NCBI GenBank assembly: GCA_026874595.1
Contig: CM049306.1
Span: 1,380,019 to 1,444,018, forward strand
DNA length: 64,000 nt
Direction: 5' to 3'
Source: Sipunculus nudus
Taxonomy: Eukaryota; Annelida; Sipuncula; Golfingiida; Sipunculidae
Positions 20,837 through 33,103 of the stretch are shown here, in pieces; positions within the stretch are counted from its first letter, which is position 1, and each line of letters opens with the position of its first letter. The notes under the pieces are model-generated. The model saw nothing but the letters and a program-made list of their open reading frames with translations, was not told the origin of the DNA and did no database searches. The position numbers were made by a program, and so were the translations under genes.

Positions 20837-20999
20837 CAGGTACTATAATTCTTGCATTACACTTACAACAACTGTTTTGAAGATGAGTAACTAATACCAT
20901 CAAAATATACAATTATAAAGTTTATCATTACTTTTCAATGCACTCACAGTTTTATCAGTTCCCACTGTTTTTATGTAACCTCTGAAATATTTCTTGCAG
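20837..20999 (+). other. Unique intron sequence between satellites
   Basis: A short AT-rich, non-repetitive stretch between the S63 and S55 satellites. It ends in ATATTTCTTGCAG, which resembles a splice acceptor, but the following sequence flows directly into satellite units and gives no coding match. Confidence 0.6.
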
Positions 21000-21130
21000 T
21001 ATATAGGTATTACATCTGATAAGTATATGGGCATTCCAGCTGATTAGTGTGCAGTATACAGGCATTCCATATAATTAGTATTTAGTCATTCCATCCGGTC
21101 AGTGTGCAGTGTATGGGCATTCCATATAAT
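21000..21130 (+). repeat. 55-bp satellite (S55), first units
   Basis: The first diverged units of the S55 satellite: GTATATGGGCATTCCAGCTG, ATTAGTGTGCAGTATACAGG, then regular ATATAATTAGTATTTAGTCA and TTCCATCCGGTCAGTGTGCA. The 21-bp spacing of GGCATTCC in the first units resembles the shorter S24 satellite at 44707-50525, suggesting a common origin. It is interrupted at 21130/21131 by element A2. Confidence 0.85.
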
Positions 21131-23121
21131 TGTATCCGCCAAATCAGAGTTTTGCGGATACTATGTTTTCAGCTGCACGCCGCCGCGGCTGCTGCGGCCG
21201 CGTAGGTGTCCGGAGAACTCCTCTGTAACCGCTGGGCGGAATTTTCCGAAACCCGGGAATTTGTTCGGGTCACATGTGAACTGCTGCGCCCCGATTTTGT
21301 TTTGACCTCTGACCTTTCCTCTGCGCTCTGCGTCCGTTTGTGCGTCTGTTTCCACACATAAACCCACATATCTCAGGAACCGTTTGACCGATCAGGAAAA
21401 TTTTTTTGCACAAATGTAGCCCTCTGAGAGCTTTATAACATACACCAAAAATGGTGGCGCCACCTGCAACCATGTTTGCACAGTGTCCATCTGTTCGTCT
21501 GCCTTGGGTTAAAATCACTCATATCTCTGCAGTGACTTGACTAATTCACCTGAAATTCGGCATGCGTAAACATCCTGGATAGCTTTTCTGATTTTATGAC
21601 AGGTGGCGCCACCTACATTCACGTTTACGCTGCAGACATCCAAGCTCATATCTCGGGAACCGTTTGACCGATCAGGAAAATTCTTTTGCACAAATGTAGC
21701 CTTTGGAGAGCTTTATAACATACACCAAAAATGGTGGCACCACCTGCAACCATGTTTGCACAGTGTCCATCTGTTTGTCTGCCTTGGGTTAAAATCACTC
21801 ATATCTCTGCAGTGACTTGACTAATTCACCTGAAATTTGGCATGCGTATACATCCTGGATAGCTTTTCTGATTTTATGACAGATGGCGCCACCTACATTC
21901 ATGTTTACGCTGCAGACATCCAAGCTCATATCTCAGGAACCATTTGACCGATCAGGAAAATTCTTTTGCACAAATGTAGCCCTTGGAGAGCTTTATAACA
22001 TACACCAAAAATGGTGGCGCTACCTGCAACCATGTTTGCACAGTGTCCATCTGTTTGTCTGCCTTGGGTTAAAATCACTTATATCTCTGCAGTGACTTGA
22101 CTAATTCAACTGAAATTTGGCATGCGTATACATCCTGGATAGCTTTTCTGATTTTATGACAGGTGGCGCCACCTACATTCACGTTTACGCTGCAGACATC
22201 CAAGCTCATATCTCAGGAACCTTTTGACCGATCAGGAAAATTTTTTTGCACAAATGTAGCCCTTGGAGAGCTTTATAACATACAAAAAAAATGGTGGCGC
22301 CACCTGCAACCATGTTTGCACAGTGTTCATCTGTTCGTCTGCCTTGGGTTAAAATCACTCATATCTCTGCAGTGCTTTGACTAATTCACCTGAAATTCGA
22401 CATGCTTATACATCCTGGATAGCTTTTCTGATTTTATGACAGGTGGCGCCACCTACAATCAAGTTTACGCTGCAGACATCCAAGCTCATATCTAGGGAAC
22501 CGTTTGACCGATTGGGCCAAAATTTTGCATGTGTATAAATCTCATATAGCTCTTTATCATAAGCAAAACTGGTGGCGCCACCTGCAGCCATGTTTGCACA
22601 GCTCCCGTCTGTTTGTCTGCCATGGGATAAAATCACTCATATCTCGGCAGTGGTTTGACATATCTGCCTAAAATTTTGCAAGTTTATATATCCCCGACAG
22701 CTCTCTTGATTTTATGACAGGTGGCGCCACCTGCATTCTAGTTTATGCAGCAGATATCCAAGCTCATATCTTGGGAACCGTTTGACCGATTGGGCCAAAG
22801 TTTTGCATGTGTATAGTTCTCACAAAGCTCTTTATCATACGCTAAACTGGTGGCGCCACCTGCAACCCTTTTTTGCACAGTGTCCATCTGTTTGTCTGCC
22901 AAGGGCAAAAATCACTCATATACAATATAGTGGTTTGACTTATCTGCCTTTAAATTTTGCATATGTATACAACTTGGACGGCTTTCTGGATTTTTTGGTA
23001 GGTAGCGCAACCTACATACACAATTTGGCTGCAGACATCCATGCTAATATGCAACACTTCACCCCTTCCACTCTGATTTAGGCGGATACAAGTAGTCGCT
23101 TGTCAACTACCCGTATTCTAG
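21131..23121 (+). mobile_element. Element A, copy 2 (Helitron/Helentron-like)
   Basis: The second copy of element A, 1,991 bp, inserted into S55 between CCATATAAT and TAGTATTTAG, again at a TT. It has the same start (TGTATCCGCCAAATCAGAG) and the same end (GGCGGATAC, stem-loop region, CCGTATT, CTAG). The subterminal inverted repeat is closer to perfect than in A1. It carries about six core units against five in A1, which accounts for the extra length. In the 3' stem-loop one base differs (CAACTA instead of CGACTA), weakening the stem. Confidence 0.75.
21370..23060 (+). repeat. 280-bp core tandem repeats of element A2
   Basis: About six units homologous to the core of A1, each with two GGTGGCGCCACC palindromes (some decayed, for example GGTGGCACCACC near 21733 and GATGGCGCCACC near 21882). 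The last units (22480-22900) are an older subtype shared with the 3' end of A1, with TTGGGCCAAAATTTTGCATG. Confidence 0.9.
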
Positions 23122-24802
23122 TTAGTATTTAGTCATTCCATCCGGTCAGTGTGCAGTATATGGGCATTCCATATAATTAGTATTTAGTCATTCCATCCGG
23201 TCAGTGTGCAGTATATGGGCATTCCATATAATTAGTATTGAGTCATTCCATCCAGTCAGTGTGCAGTATATGGGCATTCCATATAATTAGTATTGAGTCA
23301 TTCCATCCGGTCAGTGTGCAATATTTGGGCATTCCATATAATTAGTATTGAGTCATTCAATCCGGTCAGTGTGCAGTATATGGGCATTCCATATAATTAG
23401 TATTGAGTCATTCCATCCGGTCAGTGTGCAGTATATGGGCATTCCATATAATTAGTATTGAGTCATTCCATCCGGTCAGTGTGCACTATTTGGGCATTCC
23501 ATATAATTAGTATTGAGTCATTCCATCCGGTCAGTGTGCAGTATATGGGCATTCCATATAATTAGTATTGAGTCATTCCATCCGGTCAGTGTGCAGTATA
23601 TGGGCATTCCATATAATTAGTATTTAGTCATTCGATCTGGCCAGTGTGCAGTATATGGGCATTCCATAGAATTAATATTTAGTCATTCCATCCGGTCAGT
23701 TTGCAGTATATGGGCATTCCATATAATTAGTATTAAGTCATTCCATCTGGTCAGTGTGCAGTATATGGGCATTCCATATAATTAGTATTGAGTCATTCCA
23801 TCCGGTCAGTTTGCAGTATATGGGCATTCCATATAATTAGTATTGAGTCATTCCATCCGGTCTGTGTGCAGTATATGGGCATTCTGTATAATTAGTATCT
23901 AGTCATTCCATCCGGTCAGTGTGCAGTATATGGGCATTCCATATAATTAGTATCTAGTCATTCCATCCGGTCAGTGTGCAGTATATGGGCATTCCATATA
24001 ATAAGTATTGAGTCATTCCATCCGGTCAGTGTGCAGTATATGGGCATTCTATATAATTAGTATTGAGTCATTCCATCCGGTCAGTGTGCAGTATATGGGC
24101 ATTCCATATAATTAGTATTTAGTCATTCCATCCGGTCAGTGTGCAGTATATGGGCATTCCATATAATTAGTATTTAGTCATTCCATCTGGTCAGTGTGCA
24201 GTATATGGGCATTCCATATAATTAGTATTGAGTCATTCCATCTGGTCAGTGTGCAGTATATGGGCATTCCATATAATTAGTACTTAGTCATTCCATCCGG
24301 TCAGTGTGCCGTATATGGGCATTCCATATAATTAGTATTTAGTCATTCCATCCGGTCAGTGTGCCGTATATGGGCATTCCATATAATTAGTTTTGAGTCA
24401 TTCCAACTGGTCAGTGTGCAGTATATGGGCATTCCATATAATTAGTATTTAGTCATTCCATCCTGTCAGTGTGCCGTATATGGGCATTCCATATAATTAG
24501 TTTTGAGTCCTTCCATCTGGTCAGTGTGCAGTATATGGGCATTCCATATAATTAGTATTTAGTCATTCCATCCGGTCAGTGTGCAGTATATGGGCATTCC
24601 ATATAATTAGTTTTGAGTCATTCCATCTGGTCAGTGTGCAGTATATAGGCATTCCATATAATTAGTATTGAGTCATTCCATCCGGTCAGTGTGCCGTATA
24701 TGGGCATTCCATATAATTAGTTTTGAGTCATTCCATCTGGTCAGTGTGCAGTATATGGGCATTCCATATAATTAGTATTGAGTCATTCCATCCGGTCAGT
24801 GG
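23122..24802 (+). repeat. 55-bp satellite (S55), main block
   Basis: About 30 units of TATGGGCATTCCATATAATT, AGTATTTAGTCATTCCATCC, GGTCAGTGTGCAGTA at 55-bp spacing. Variable sites are AGTATTT/AGTATTG/AGTTTTG, CCATCC/CCATCT and GTGCAG/GTGCCG. It ends abruptly at the 5'-truncated element B0. Short Met-start frames (SHSIRSVCNIWAFH-type) are satellite products. Confidence 0.95.
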
Positions 24803-27096
24803 GCTAGACAAAGTCGGGGGATACTATGTTTTCATACTGGTCCCCCTGCCGCCGCCGCCGCCGCTGCTGCCGCATATAAATCTTGTTGGCGCGATAACCC
24901 AAAAAATATTCCACGGAACTCTACCAAACTTGGTATATGTATAGATATGGGTAAGAGGATGACGCCTATTCAAAATAAGGTCATGAACTTTACTAGGAGA
25001 GTGTCCTTGACCCTGAAGTCCAATTTTGGGGAAAATCACACAAATTCTTTAATATCTCAAGAAATCTTGCATGGATTTATCCCAAAATCAAGTTGATGGA
25101 AGATCATGGATAGGGTTGTCATGTTTCAGAAACTGGTGGCGCCACCTATTATTCTTTACTTGTTTTCATGCCGTTTAATACCCCCAAAATTGGCACCTTA
25201 CAGTACTGTGAGCATTATAAGTCAAAAACTAATGGACAGATTTCTATTATATTTTGCATATACATAGGAATGGGTAATGGGATGATGTTTATTTAAATTG
25301 GGGTCATGACCTTTCCTATGATAGTGGCCTTGACCTTGAATATTGCCATATATGGTGAAAATCACACACCTCTTATGATATCTCCAGTGTTGATAGCCTT
25401 CTGGGTTTCAAACATGACTTATGTATGGCCCACCACTAAAGTAAGAACCCTATAGGTTCTAGGGTCATGAGGTCAAAGGTCAAGGTCACTGGACTGGCAT
25501 TTTAAAAGATACTGTGGATGCATTTTAAGCCAAACTTTAATCCCAGGTCTTCCATCTTGAATATATAGCTCACTTGCCAATAGTGGATGATCCATATAAA
25601 TTTTGGGGTCACAAGGTCAAAGGTCAAGGCCACAGGAGCTATCTGTCCAAAAATTAGTTTCTGGATGATAATTCCTGCTTTTATTGATGTATTGATTTCA
25701 AATTTGACTTATATATGCCCCTGGAAAATGCAAGACTCCAGTTGATTTTGGGGTCATGCCATCAAAGGTCAAGGTCACAGGACACATCTTTAAAAAGATT
25801 GTGGATGCATTTTCAGCCAAACATTTCATCTCAGACCTTTCATCTTGCACATATAAGTCATCTGCCAATAAAGGAAGACCCCTATCAGTTTTGAGGTCAC
25901 AAGGTCAAAGGTGAAGGTCACAGGAGCCATCCGTCCAAAAATTAGTTCCTGGATGATAATTCCTGCTTTTATTGATGTATGGATTTCAAACTTGACTTGT
26001 ATATGTCCAATTGGAAAAGCAAGACCCAAATTGATTTTGGGTCATGAGGTCAAAGGTCAAGGTCACAGGACACATCTTTAAAAAGATTGTGGATGCTTTT
26101 TCAGCAAAACAGTTTGTCTCAGATCTTTCATCTTGCACATATAGTTCACCTGCCAAGAGAAGAAGACCCCTTTCAGTTTTGAGGTCACAAGTTCAAAGGT
26201 GAAGGTCACAGGAGCCATCTGTGGAAAAATTAGTTTCTCGATGATAATTCCTTCTTTTATTGATGTATGGATTTCAAACTTGACTTGTATATGTCCCATT
26301 GGAAAAGCAAGACCCAAATTGATTTTGGGGTCATGAGGTCAAGGTCACAGGACACATCTTTAAAAAGATGTGGATGCATTTTCAGCCAAACATTTCATCT
26401 CAGATCTTTCATCTTGCACATATAGTTCACCTGCCAAGAGAGGAAGAACCCTATCAATTTTGAGGTCACAAGGTCAAAGGTGAAGGTCACAGGAGCCATC
26501 TGTCCAAAAATAGTTTCTGAATGATAATTCATTCTTTTATTAATATATGGATTTCAAAAGTGACTTGTATTTGATCCATTGGAAAAGCAAGACCCGAATT
26601 GATTTTGGGCTCATGAGGTCAAAGGTCAAGGTCACAGGAAACCTCTTTAAAAAGATTGTGGATGCATTTTCAGCCAAACAATTCATCTCAGATCTTTCAT
26701 CTTGCACATAAAGTTCACCTGCCAAGAGTGGAAGACCCCTATCAATTTTGAGGTCACAAGGTCAAAGGTGAAGGTCACAGGAGCCATCTGTCTAAAAAAA
26801 TCAGTTTCTGGATGATAGTTTCTGCTTTATTGATGTATAGATTTCAAACTTGACTTGCATATGTCCCACTGGAAAAGGAAGACCCAAATTGATTTTGGGG
26901 TCTTGAGGTCAAAGGTCAAGGTCAGAGGACACATCTTTAAAAAGATCAAGGTCACAGGACCAACATCTTCAACAAGATTGTGGATTGTTAGATGGAAGAA
27001 ACAATAAATATGCCAAGTGTCAGTATATGCTGCTAAAAATGGGGGTCTATTCTTAAAGGGGGGGGGGCCTACTATGTCTGGGGATACTCTGTCTAG
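24803..27096 (+). mobile_element. Element B, copy 0 (5'-truncated)
   Basis: The copy begins within the 5' hairpin (AGACAAAGTC, GGGGGATACTATG) and lacks the TGTATCCCC terminus seen in the other copies. It continues with a GCC/GCT triplet tract, the segment around AACCCAAAAAATATT, one GGTGGCGCCACC site near 25136, six ~287-bp core units, a poly-G run near 27057 and the 3' end GTCTGGGGATAC, TCTGTCTAG. The 3' stem-loop kept by B4 and B5 is missing. The last intact base before satellite resumes is the G of CTAG. Confidence 0.75.
25465..26990 (+). repeat. ~287-bp core tandem repeats of element B0
   Basis: About six units. Each contains CATGAGGTCAAAGGTCAAGG, TCACAGGACACATCTTTAAA and AAGATTGTGGATGCATTTTC, then GAGGTCACAAGGTCAAAGGT. 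The same cores recur in B1 to B5. Repeated short open frames on both strands (minus-strand MAGELYVQDERSEMN-type, plus-strand MDFKSDLYLIHWKSK-type) are carried by these units and show no family match. Confidence 0.9.
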
Positions 27097-27703
27097 TTAG
27101 TATTAAGTCATTCCATCCGGTCAGTGTGCAGTATATGGGCATTCCATATAATGAGTATTTAGTCATTCCATGCGGTCAGTGTGCAGTATATGGGCATTCC
27201 ATATAATTAGTATTGAGTCATTCCATCCGGTCAGTGTGCAATATATGGGCATTCCATATAATAAGTATTGAGTCATTCCATCCGGTCAGTGTGCAGTATA
27301 TGGGCATTCCATATAATAAGTATTTAGTCATTCCATCTGGTCAGTGTGCAGTATATGGGCATTCCATACAATTAGTATTTAGTCATTCCATCTGGTCAGT
27401 GTGCAGTATATGGGCATTCCATATAATTAGTATTTAGTCATTCCATTCGGTCAGTGTGCAGTATATGGGCATTCCATATAATTAGTATTTATTCATTCCA
27501 TCCGGTCAGTGTGCAGTATATGGGCATTCCATATAATTAGTATTTTGGTCATTCCATCCGGTCAGTGTGCAGTATATGGGCATTCCATATAATTAGTATT
27601 TAGTCATTCCATCCGGTCAGTGTGCAGTATATGGGCATTCCATATAATTAGTATTTAGTCATTCCATCTGGTCAGTGTGCAGTATATGGGCATTCCATAT
27701 AAT
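27097..27703 (+). repeat. S55 satellite between B0 and B1
   Basis: About eleven 55-bp units. The block opens with TTAGTATTAAGTCATTCC and then a unit with CCATGCGGTCAG. This same opening order follows B1, B3 and B4 and marks the block as part of a larger duplicated segment. Confidence 0.95.
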
Positions 27704-29985
27704 TGTATCCCCAGACAAAGTCGGGGGATACTATGTTTTCATACTGTTCCCCCCGCCGCCGCCGCTGCCGCCGCCGCATATAAATCTTGTGGGCGCGATG
27801 ACCCAAAAAATATTTCATGGAACTTTACCAAACTTGGTATATGTATAGATATGAGTAAGAGGACGACGCCTAATTAAAATGAGGTGTCCTTGACCTTGAA
27901 TAGGTCAATTTTGGGGAAAATCGCACAAATTCTTTAATATCTCAAGAAATCTTGCATGGATTTATCCCAAAATCAAGTTGATGGAAGATCATGGATAGGG
28001 TTGTTATGTTTCAGAAACTGGTGGCGCCACCTATTATTCTTTACTTGTTTTCGTGCCGTTTAATACTCCCAAAATTGCCACCTTACAGTACTGTGAGCAT
28101 TATAAGTCAAAAACTAATGGACAGATTTCTTTTATATTATGCATATACATAGGTATGGGTTATGGGATGATGTTTATTTAAATTGGGGTCATGACCTTTC
28201 CTATGATAGTGGCCTTGACCTTGAATATTGCCATATATGGTGAAAATCACACACCTCTTATGATATCTCCAGTGTTGATAGCCTTCTGGGTTTCAAACAT
28301 GACTTATGTATGGCCCACCACTAAAGTAAGAACCCTATAGGTTCTAGGGTCATGAGGTCAAAGGTCAAGGTCACTGGACTGGCATTTTAAAAGATACTGT
28401 GGATGCATTTTAAGCCAAACTTTAATCCCAGGTCTTCCATCTTGAATATATAGCTCACTTGCCAATAGTGGATGATCCATATAAATTTTGGGGTCACAAG
28501 GTCAAAGGTCAAGGCCACAGGAGCTATCTGTCCAAAAATTAGTTTCTGGATGATAATTCCTGCTTTTATTGATGTATTGATTTCAAATTTGACTTATATA
28601 TGCCCCTGGAAAATGCAAGACTCCAGTTGATTTTGGGGTCATGCCATCAAAGGTCAAGGTCACAGGACACATCTTTAAAAAGATTGTGGATGCATTTTCA
28701 GCCAAACATTTCATCTCAGACCTTTCATCTTGCACATATAAGTCATCTGCCAATAAAGGAAGACCCCTATCAGTTTTGAGGTCACAAGGTCAAAGGTGAA
28801 GGTCACAGGAGCCATCCGTCCAAAAATTAGTTCCTGGATGATAATTCCTGCTTTTATTGATGTATGGATTTCAAACTTGACTTGTATATGTCCAATTGGA
28901 AAAGCAAGACCCAAATTGATTTTGGGTCATGAGGTCAAAGGTCAAGGTCACAGGACACATCTTTAAAAAGATTGTGGATGCTTTTTCAGCAAAACAGTTT
29001 GTCTCAGATCTTTCATCTTGCACATATAGTTCACCTGCCAAGAGAAGAAGACCCCTTTCAGTTTTGAGGTCACAAGTTCAAAGGTGAAGGTCACAGGAGC
29101 CATCTGTGGAAAAATTAGTTTCTCGATGATAATTCCTTCTTTTATTGATGTATGGATTTCAAACTTGACTTGTATATGTCCCATTGGAAAAGCAAGACCC
29201 AAATTGATTTTGGGGTCATGAGGTCAAGGTCACAGGACACATCTTTAAAAAGATGTGGATGCATTTTCAGCCAAACATTTCATCTCAGATCTTTCATCTT
29301 GCACATATAGTTCACCTGCCAAGAGAGGAAGAACCCTATCAATTTTGAGGTCACAAGATCAAAGGTGAAGGTCACAGGAGCCATCTGTTCAAAAATAGTT
29401 TCTGAATGATAATTCATTCTTTTATTAATATATGGATTTCAAAAGTGACTTGTATTTGATCCATTGGAAAAGCAAGACCCGAATTGATTTTGGGCTCATG
29501 AGGTCAAAGGTCAAGGTCACAGGAAACCTCTTTAAAAAGATTGTGGATGCATTTTCAGCCAAACAATTCATCTCAGATCTTTCATCTTGCACATATAGTT
29601 CACCTGCCAAGAGTGGAAGACCCCTATCAATTTTGAGGTCACAAGGTCAAAGGTGAAGGTCACAGGAGCCATCTGTCTAAAAAAATCAGTTTCTGGATGA
29701 TAGTTTCTGTTTTTTTGATGTATAGATTTCAAACTTGACTTGCATATGTCCCATTGGAAAAGGAAGACCCAAATTGATTTTGGGGTCATGAGGTCAAAGG
29801 TCAAGGTCAGAGGACACATCTTTAAAAAGATCAAGGTCACAGGACCAACATCTTCAACAAGATTGTGGATTGTTAGATGGAAGAAACAATAAATATGCCA
29901 AGTGTCAGTATATGCTGCTAAAAATGGGGGTTTATTCTTCAAGGGGGGGGGGGGGCCCTACTATGTCTGGGGATACTCTGTCTAG
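27704..29985 (+). mobile_element. Element B, copy 1
   Basis: A 2.28-kb copy with a full 5' end: TGTATCCCCAGACAAAGTC and GGGGGATACTATG, forming a hairpin between GTATCCCC and GGGGGATAC. The 12-base GTATCCCCAGAC at the 5' end is the exact inverse of GTCTGGGGATAC near the 3' end. It is inserted in CATATAAT|TAGTATT of S55. The GCC/GCT tract, one GGTGGCGCCACC (28020), six core units, a G run at 29943-29955 and the terminal CTAG are all present. The stem-loop near the 3' end is deleted. Confidence 0.78.
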
Positions 29986-30537
29986 TTAGTATTAAGTCAT
30001 TCCATCCGGTCAGTGTGCAGTATATGGGCATTCCATATAATGAGTATTTAGTCATTCCATGCGGTCAGTGTGCAGTATATGGGCATTCCATATAATTAGT
30101 ATTGAGTCATTCCATCCGGTCAGTGTGCAATATATGGGCATTCCATATAATAAGTATTGAGTCATTCCATCCGGTCAGTGTGCAGTATATGGGCATTCCA
30201 TATAATAAGTATTTAGTCATTCCATCTGGTCAGTGTGCAGTATATGGGCATTCCATACAATTAGTATTTAGTCATTCCATCCGGTCAGTGTGCAGTATAT
30301 GGGCATTCCATATAATTAGTATTTATTCATTCCATCCGGTCAGTGTGCAGTATATAGGCATTCCATATAATTAGTATTTTGGTCATTCCATCCGGTCAGT
30401 GTGCAGTATATGGGCATTCCATATAATTAGTATTTAGTCATTCCATCTGGTCAGTGTGCAGTATATGGGCATTCCATATAATTAGTATTTAGTCATTCCA
30501 TCTGGTCAGTGTGCAGTATATGGGCATTCCATATAAT
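29986..30537 (+). repeat. S55 satellite between B1 and B2
   Basis: Ten 55-bp units, in almost the same variant order as 27097-27703 but one unit shorter. Loss of a single unit is what unequal crossover in the satellite would give. Confidence 0.95.
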
Positions 30538-32826
30538 TGTATCCCCAGACAAAGTCGGGGGATACTATGTTTTCATACTGTTCCCCCCGCCGCTGCCGCT
30601 GCCGCCGCCGCATATAAATCTTGTTGGCGCGATAACCCAAAAAATATTTCACGGAACTTTACCAAACTTGGTATATGTATAGATATGAGTAAGAGGACGA
30701 CGCCTATTTAAAATGAGGTGTCCTTGACCTTGAATAGGTCAATTTTGGGGAAAATCACACAAATTCTTTAATATCTCAAGAAATCTTGCATGGATTTATC
30801 CCAAAATCAAGTTGATGGAAGATCATGGATAGGGTTGTTATGTTTCAGAAACTGGTGGCGCCACCTATTATTCTTTACTTGTTTTCGTGCCGTTTAATAC
30901 TCCCAAAATTGCCACCTTACAGTACTGTGAGCATTATAAGTCAAAAACTAATGGACAGATTTCTTTTATATTATGCATATACATAGGTATGGGTTATGGG
31001 ATGATGTTTATTTAAATTGGGGTCATGACCTTTCCTATGATAGTGGCCTTGACCTTGAATATTGCCATATATGGTGAAAATCACACACCTCTTATGATAT
31101 CTCCAGTGTTGATAGCCATATGGATTTCAAACATGACTTATGTATGGCCCACCACTAAAGTAAGAACCCTATAGGTTCTAGGGTCATGAGGTCAAAGGTC
31201 AAGGTCACTGGACTGGCATTTTAAAAGATACTGTGGATGCATTTTAAGCCAAACTTTAATCCCAGGTCTTCCATCTTGAATATATAGCTCACTTGCCAAT
31301 AGTGGATGATCCATATAAATTTTGGGGTCACAAGGTCAAAGGTCAAGGCCACAGGAGCTATCTGTCCAAAAATTAGTTTCTGGATGATAATTCCTGCTTT
31401 TATTGATGTATTGATTTCAAATTTGACTTATATATGCCCCTTGAAAATGCAAGACTCCACTTGATTTTGGGGTCATGCCATCAAAGGTCAAGGTCACATG
31501 ACACATCTTTAAAAAGATTGTGGATGCATATTCAGCCAAACATTTCATCTCAGACCTTTCATCTTGCACATATAAGTCATCTGCCAATAAAGGAAGACCC
31601 CTATCAGTTTTGAGGTCACAAGGTCAAAGGTGAAGGTCACAGGAGCCATCTGTCCAAAAATTATTTCCTGGATGATAATTCCTGCTTTTATAGATGTATG
31701 GATTTCAAACTTGACTTGTATATGTCCCATTGGAAAAGCAAGACCCAAATTGATTTTGGGTCATGAGGTCAAAGGTCAAGGTCACAGGACACATCTTTAA
31801 AAAGATTGTGGATGCTTTTTCAGCAAAACAGTTCATCTCAGATCTTTCATCTTGCACATATAGTTCACCTGCCAAGAGAAGAAGACCCCTTTCAGTTTTG
31901 AGGTCACAAGTTCAAAGGTGAAGGTCACAGGAGCCATCTGTGCAAAAATTAGTTTCTCGATGATAATTCCTTCTTTTATTGATGTATGGATTTCAAACTT
32001 GACTTGTATATGTCCCATTGGAAAAGCAAGACCCAAATTGATTTTGGGGTCATGAGGTCAAAGGTCAAGGTCACAGGACACATCTTTAAAAAGATGTGGA
32101 TGCATTTTCAGCCAAAATTTCATCTCAGATCTTTCATCTTGCACATATAGTTCACCTGCCAAGAGAGGAAGAACCCTATCAATTTTGAGGTCACAAGATC
32201 AAAGGTGAAGGTCACAGGAGCCATCTGTCCAAAAATAGTTTCTGAATGATAATTCATTCTTTTATTAATATATGGATTTCAAAAGTGACTTGTATTTGAT
32301 CCATTGGAAAAGCAAGACCCGAATTGATTTTGGGCTCATGAGGTCAAAGGTCAAGGTCACAGGAAACCTCTTTAAAAAGATTGTGGATGCATTTTCAGCC
32401 AAACAATTCATCTCAGATCTTTCATCTTGCACATATAGTTCACCTGCCAAGAGTGGAAGACCCCTATCAATTTTGAGGTCACAAGGTCAAAGGTGAAGTT
32501 CACAGGAGCCATCTGTCTAAAAAAATCAGTTTCTGGATGATAGTTTCTGTTTTATTGATGTATAGATTTCAAACTTGACTTGCATATGTCCCATTGGAAA
32601 AGGAAGACCCAAATTGATTTTGGGGTCATGAGGTCAAAGGTCAAGGTCAGAGGACACATCTTTAAAAAGATCAAGGTCACAGGACCAACATCTTCAACAA
32701 GATTGTGGATTGTTAGATGGAAGAAACAATAAATATGCCAAGTGTCAGTATATGCTGCTAAAAATGGGGGTTTATTCTTCAAGGGGGGGGGGGGGGCCCT
32801 ACTATGTCTGGGGATACTCTGTCTAG
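30538..32826 (+). mobile_element. Element B, copy 2
   Basis: A 2.29-kb copy almost identical to B1 and B3 (same ends, same core order, G run at 32783-32796, shortened 3' end without stem-loop). It shares private variants with B3, such as CCTTGAAAATGCAAGACTCC and GCCATATGGATTTC, so B2 and B3 are sister copies. No coding capacity of its own. Confidence 0.78.
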
Positions 32827-33103
32827 TTAGTATTAAGTCATTCCATCCGGTCAGTGTGCAGTATATGGGCATTCCATATAATTAGTATTTATTCATTCCA
32901 TCCGGTCAGTGTGCAGTATATGGGCATTCCATATAATTAGTATTTTGGTCATTCCATCCGGTCAGTGTGCAGTATATGGGCATTCCATACAATTAGTATT
33001 TAGTCATTCCATCCGGTCAGTGTGCAGTATATGGGCATTCCATATAATTAGTATTTAGTCATTCCATCTGGTCAGTGTGCAGTATATGGGCATTCCATAT
33101 AAT
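32827..33103 (+). repeat. S55 satellite between B2 and B3
   Basis: Five 55-bp units, the shortest spacer between B copies. The variant order skips from the first unit to the later units of the longer spacers, so it looks like an internal deletion of about five units. Confidence 0.95.

Noticed and set aside
20985-21010. Possible exon after ATATTTCTTGCAG
   Set aside because: The sequence after the AG is the first satellite unit. Exon c joins exon d in frame and in protein order without anything between.
19168-22384. Recurring ~70-codon frames starting MAPPTFT in element A
   Set aside because: The Met lies next to the GGTGGCGCCACC palindrome and the frame recurs because the 280-bp core recurs. 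No family match and no coding-type conservation is evident.
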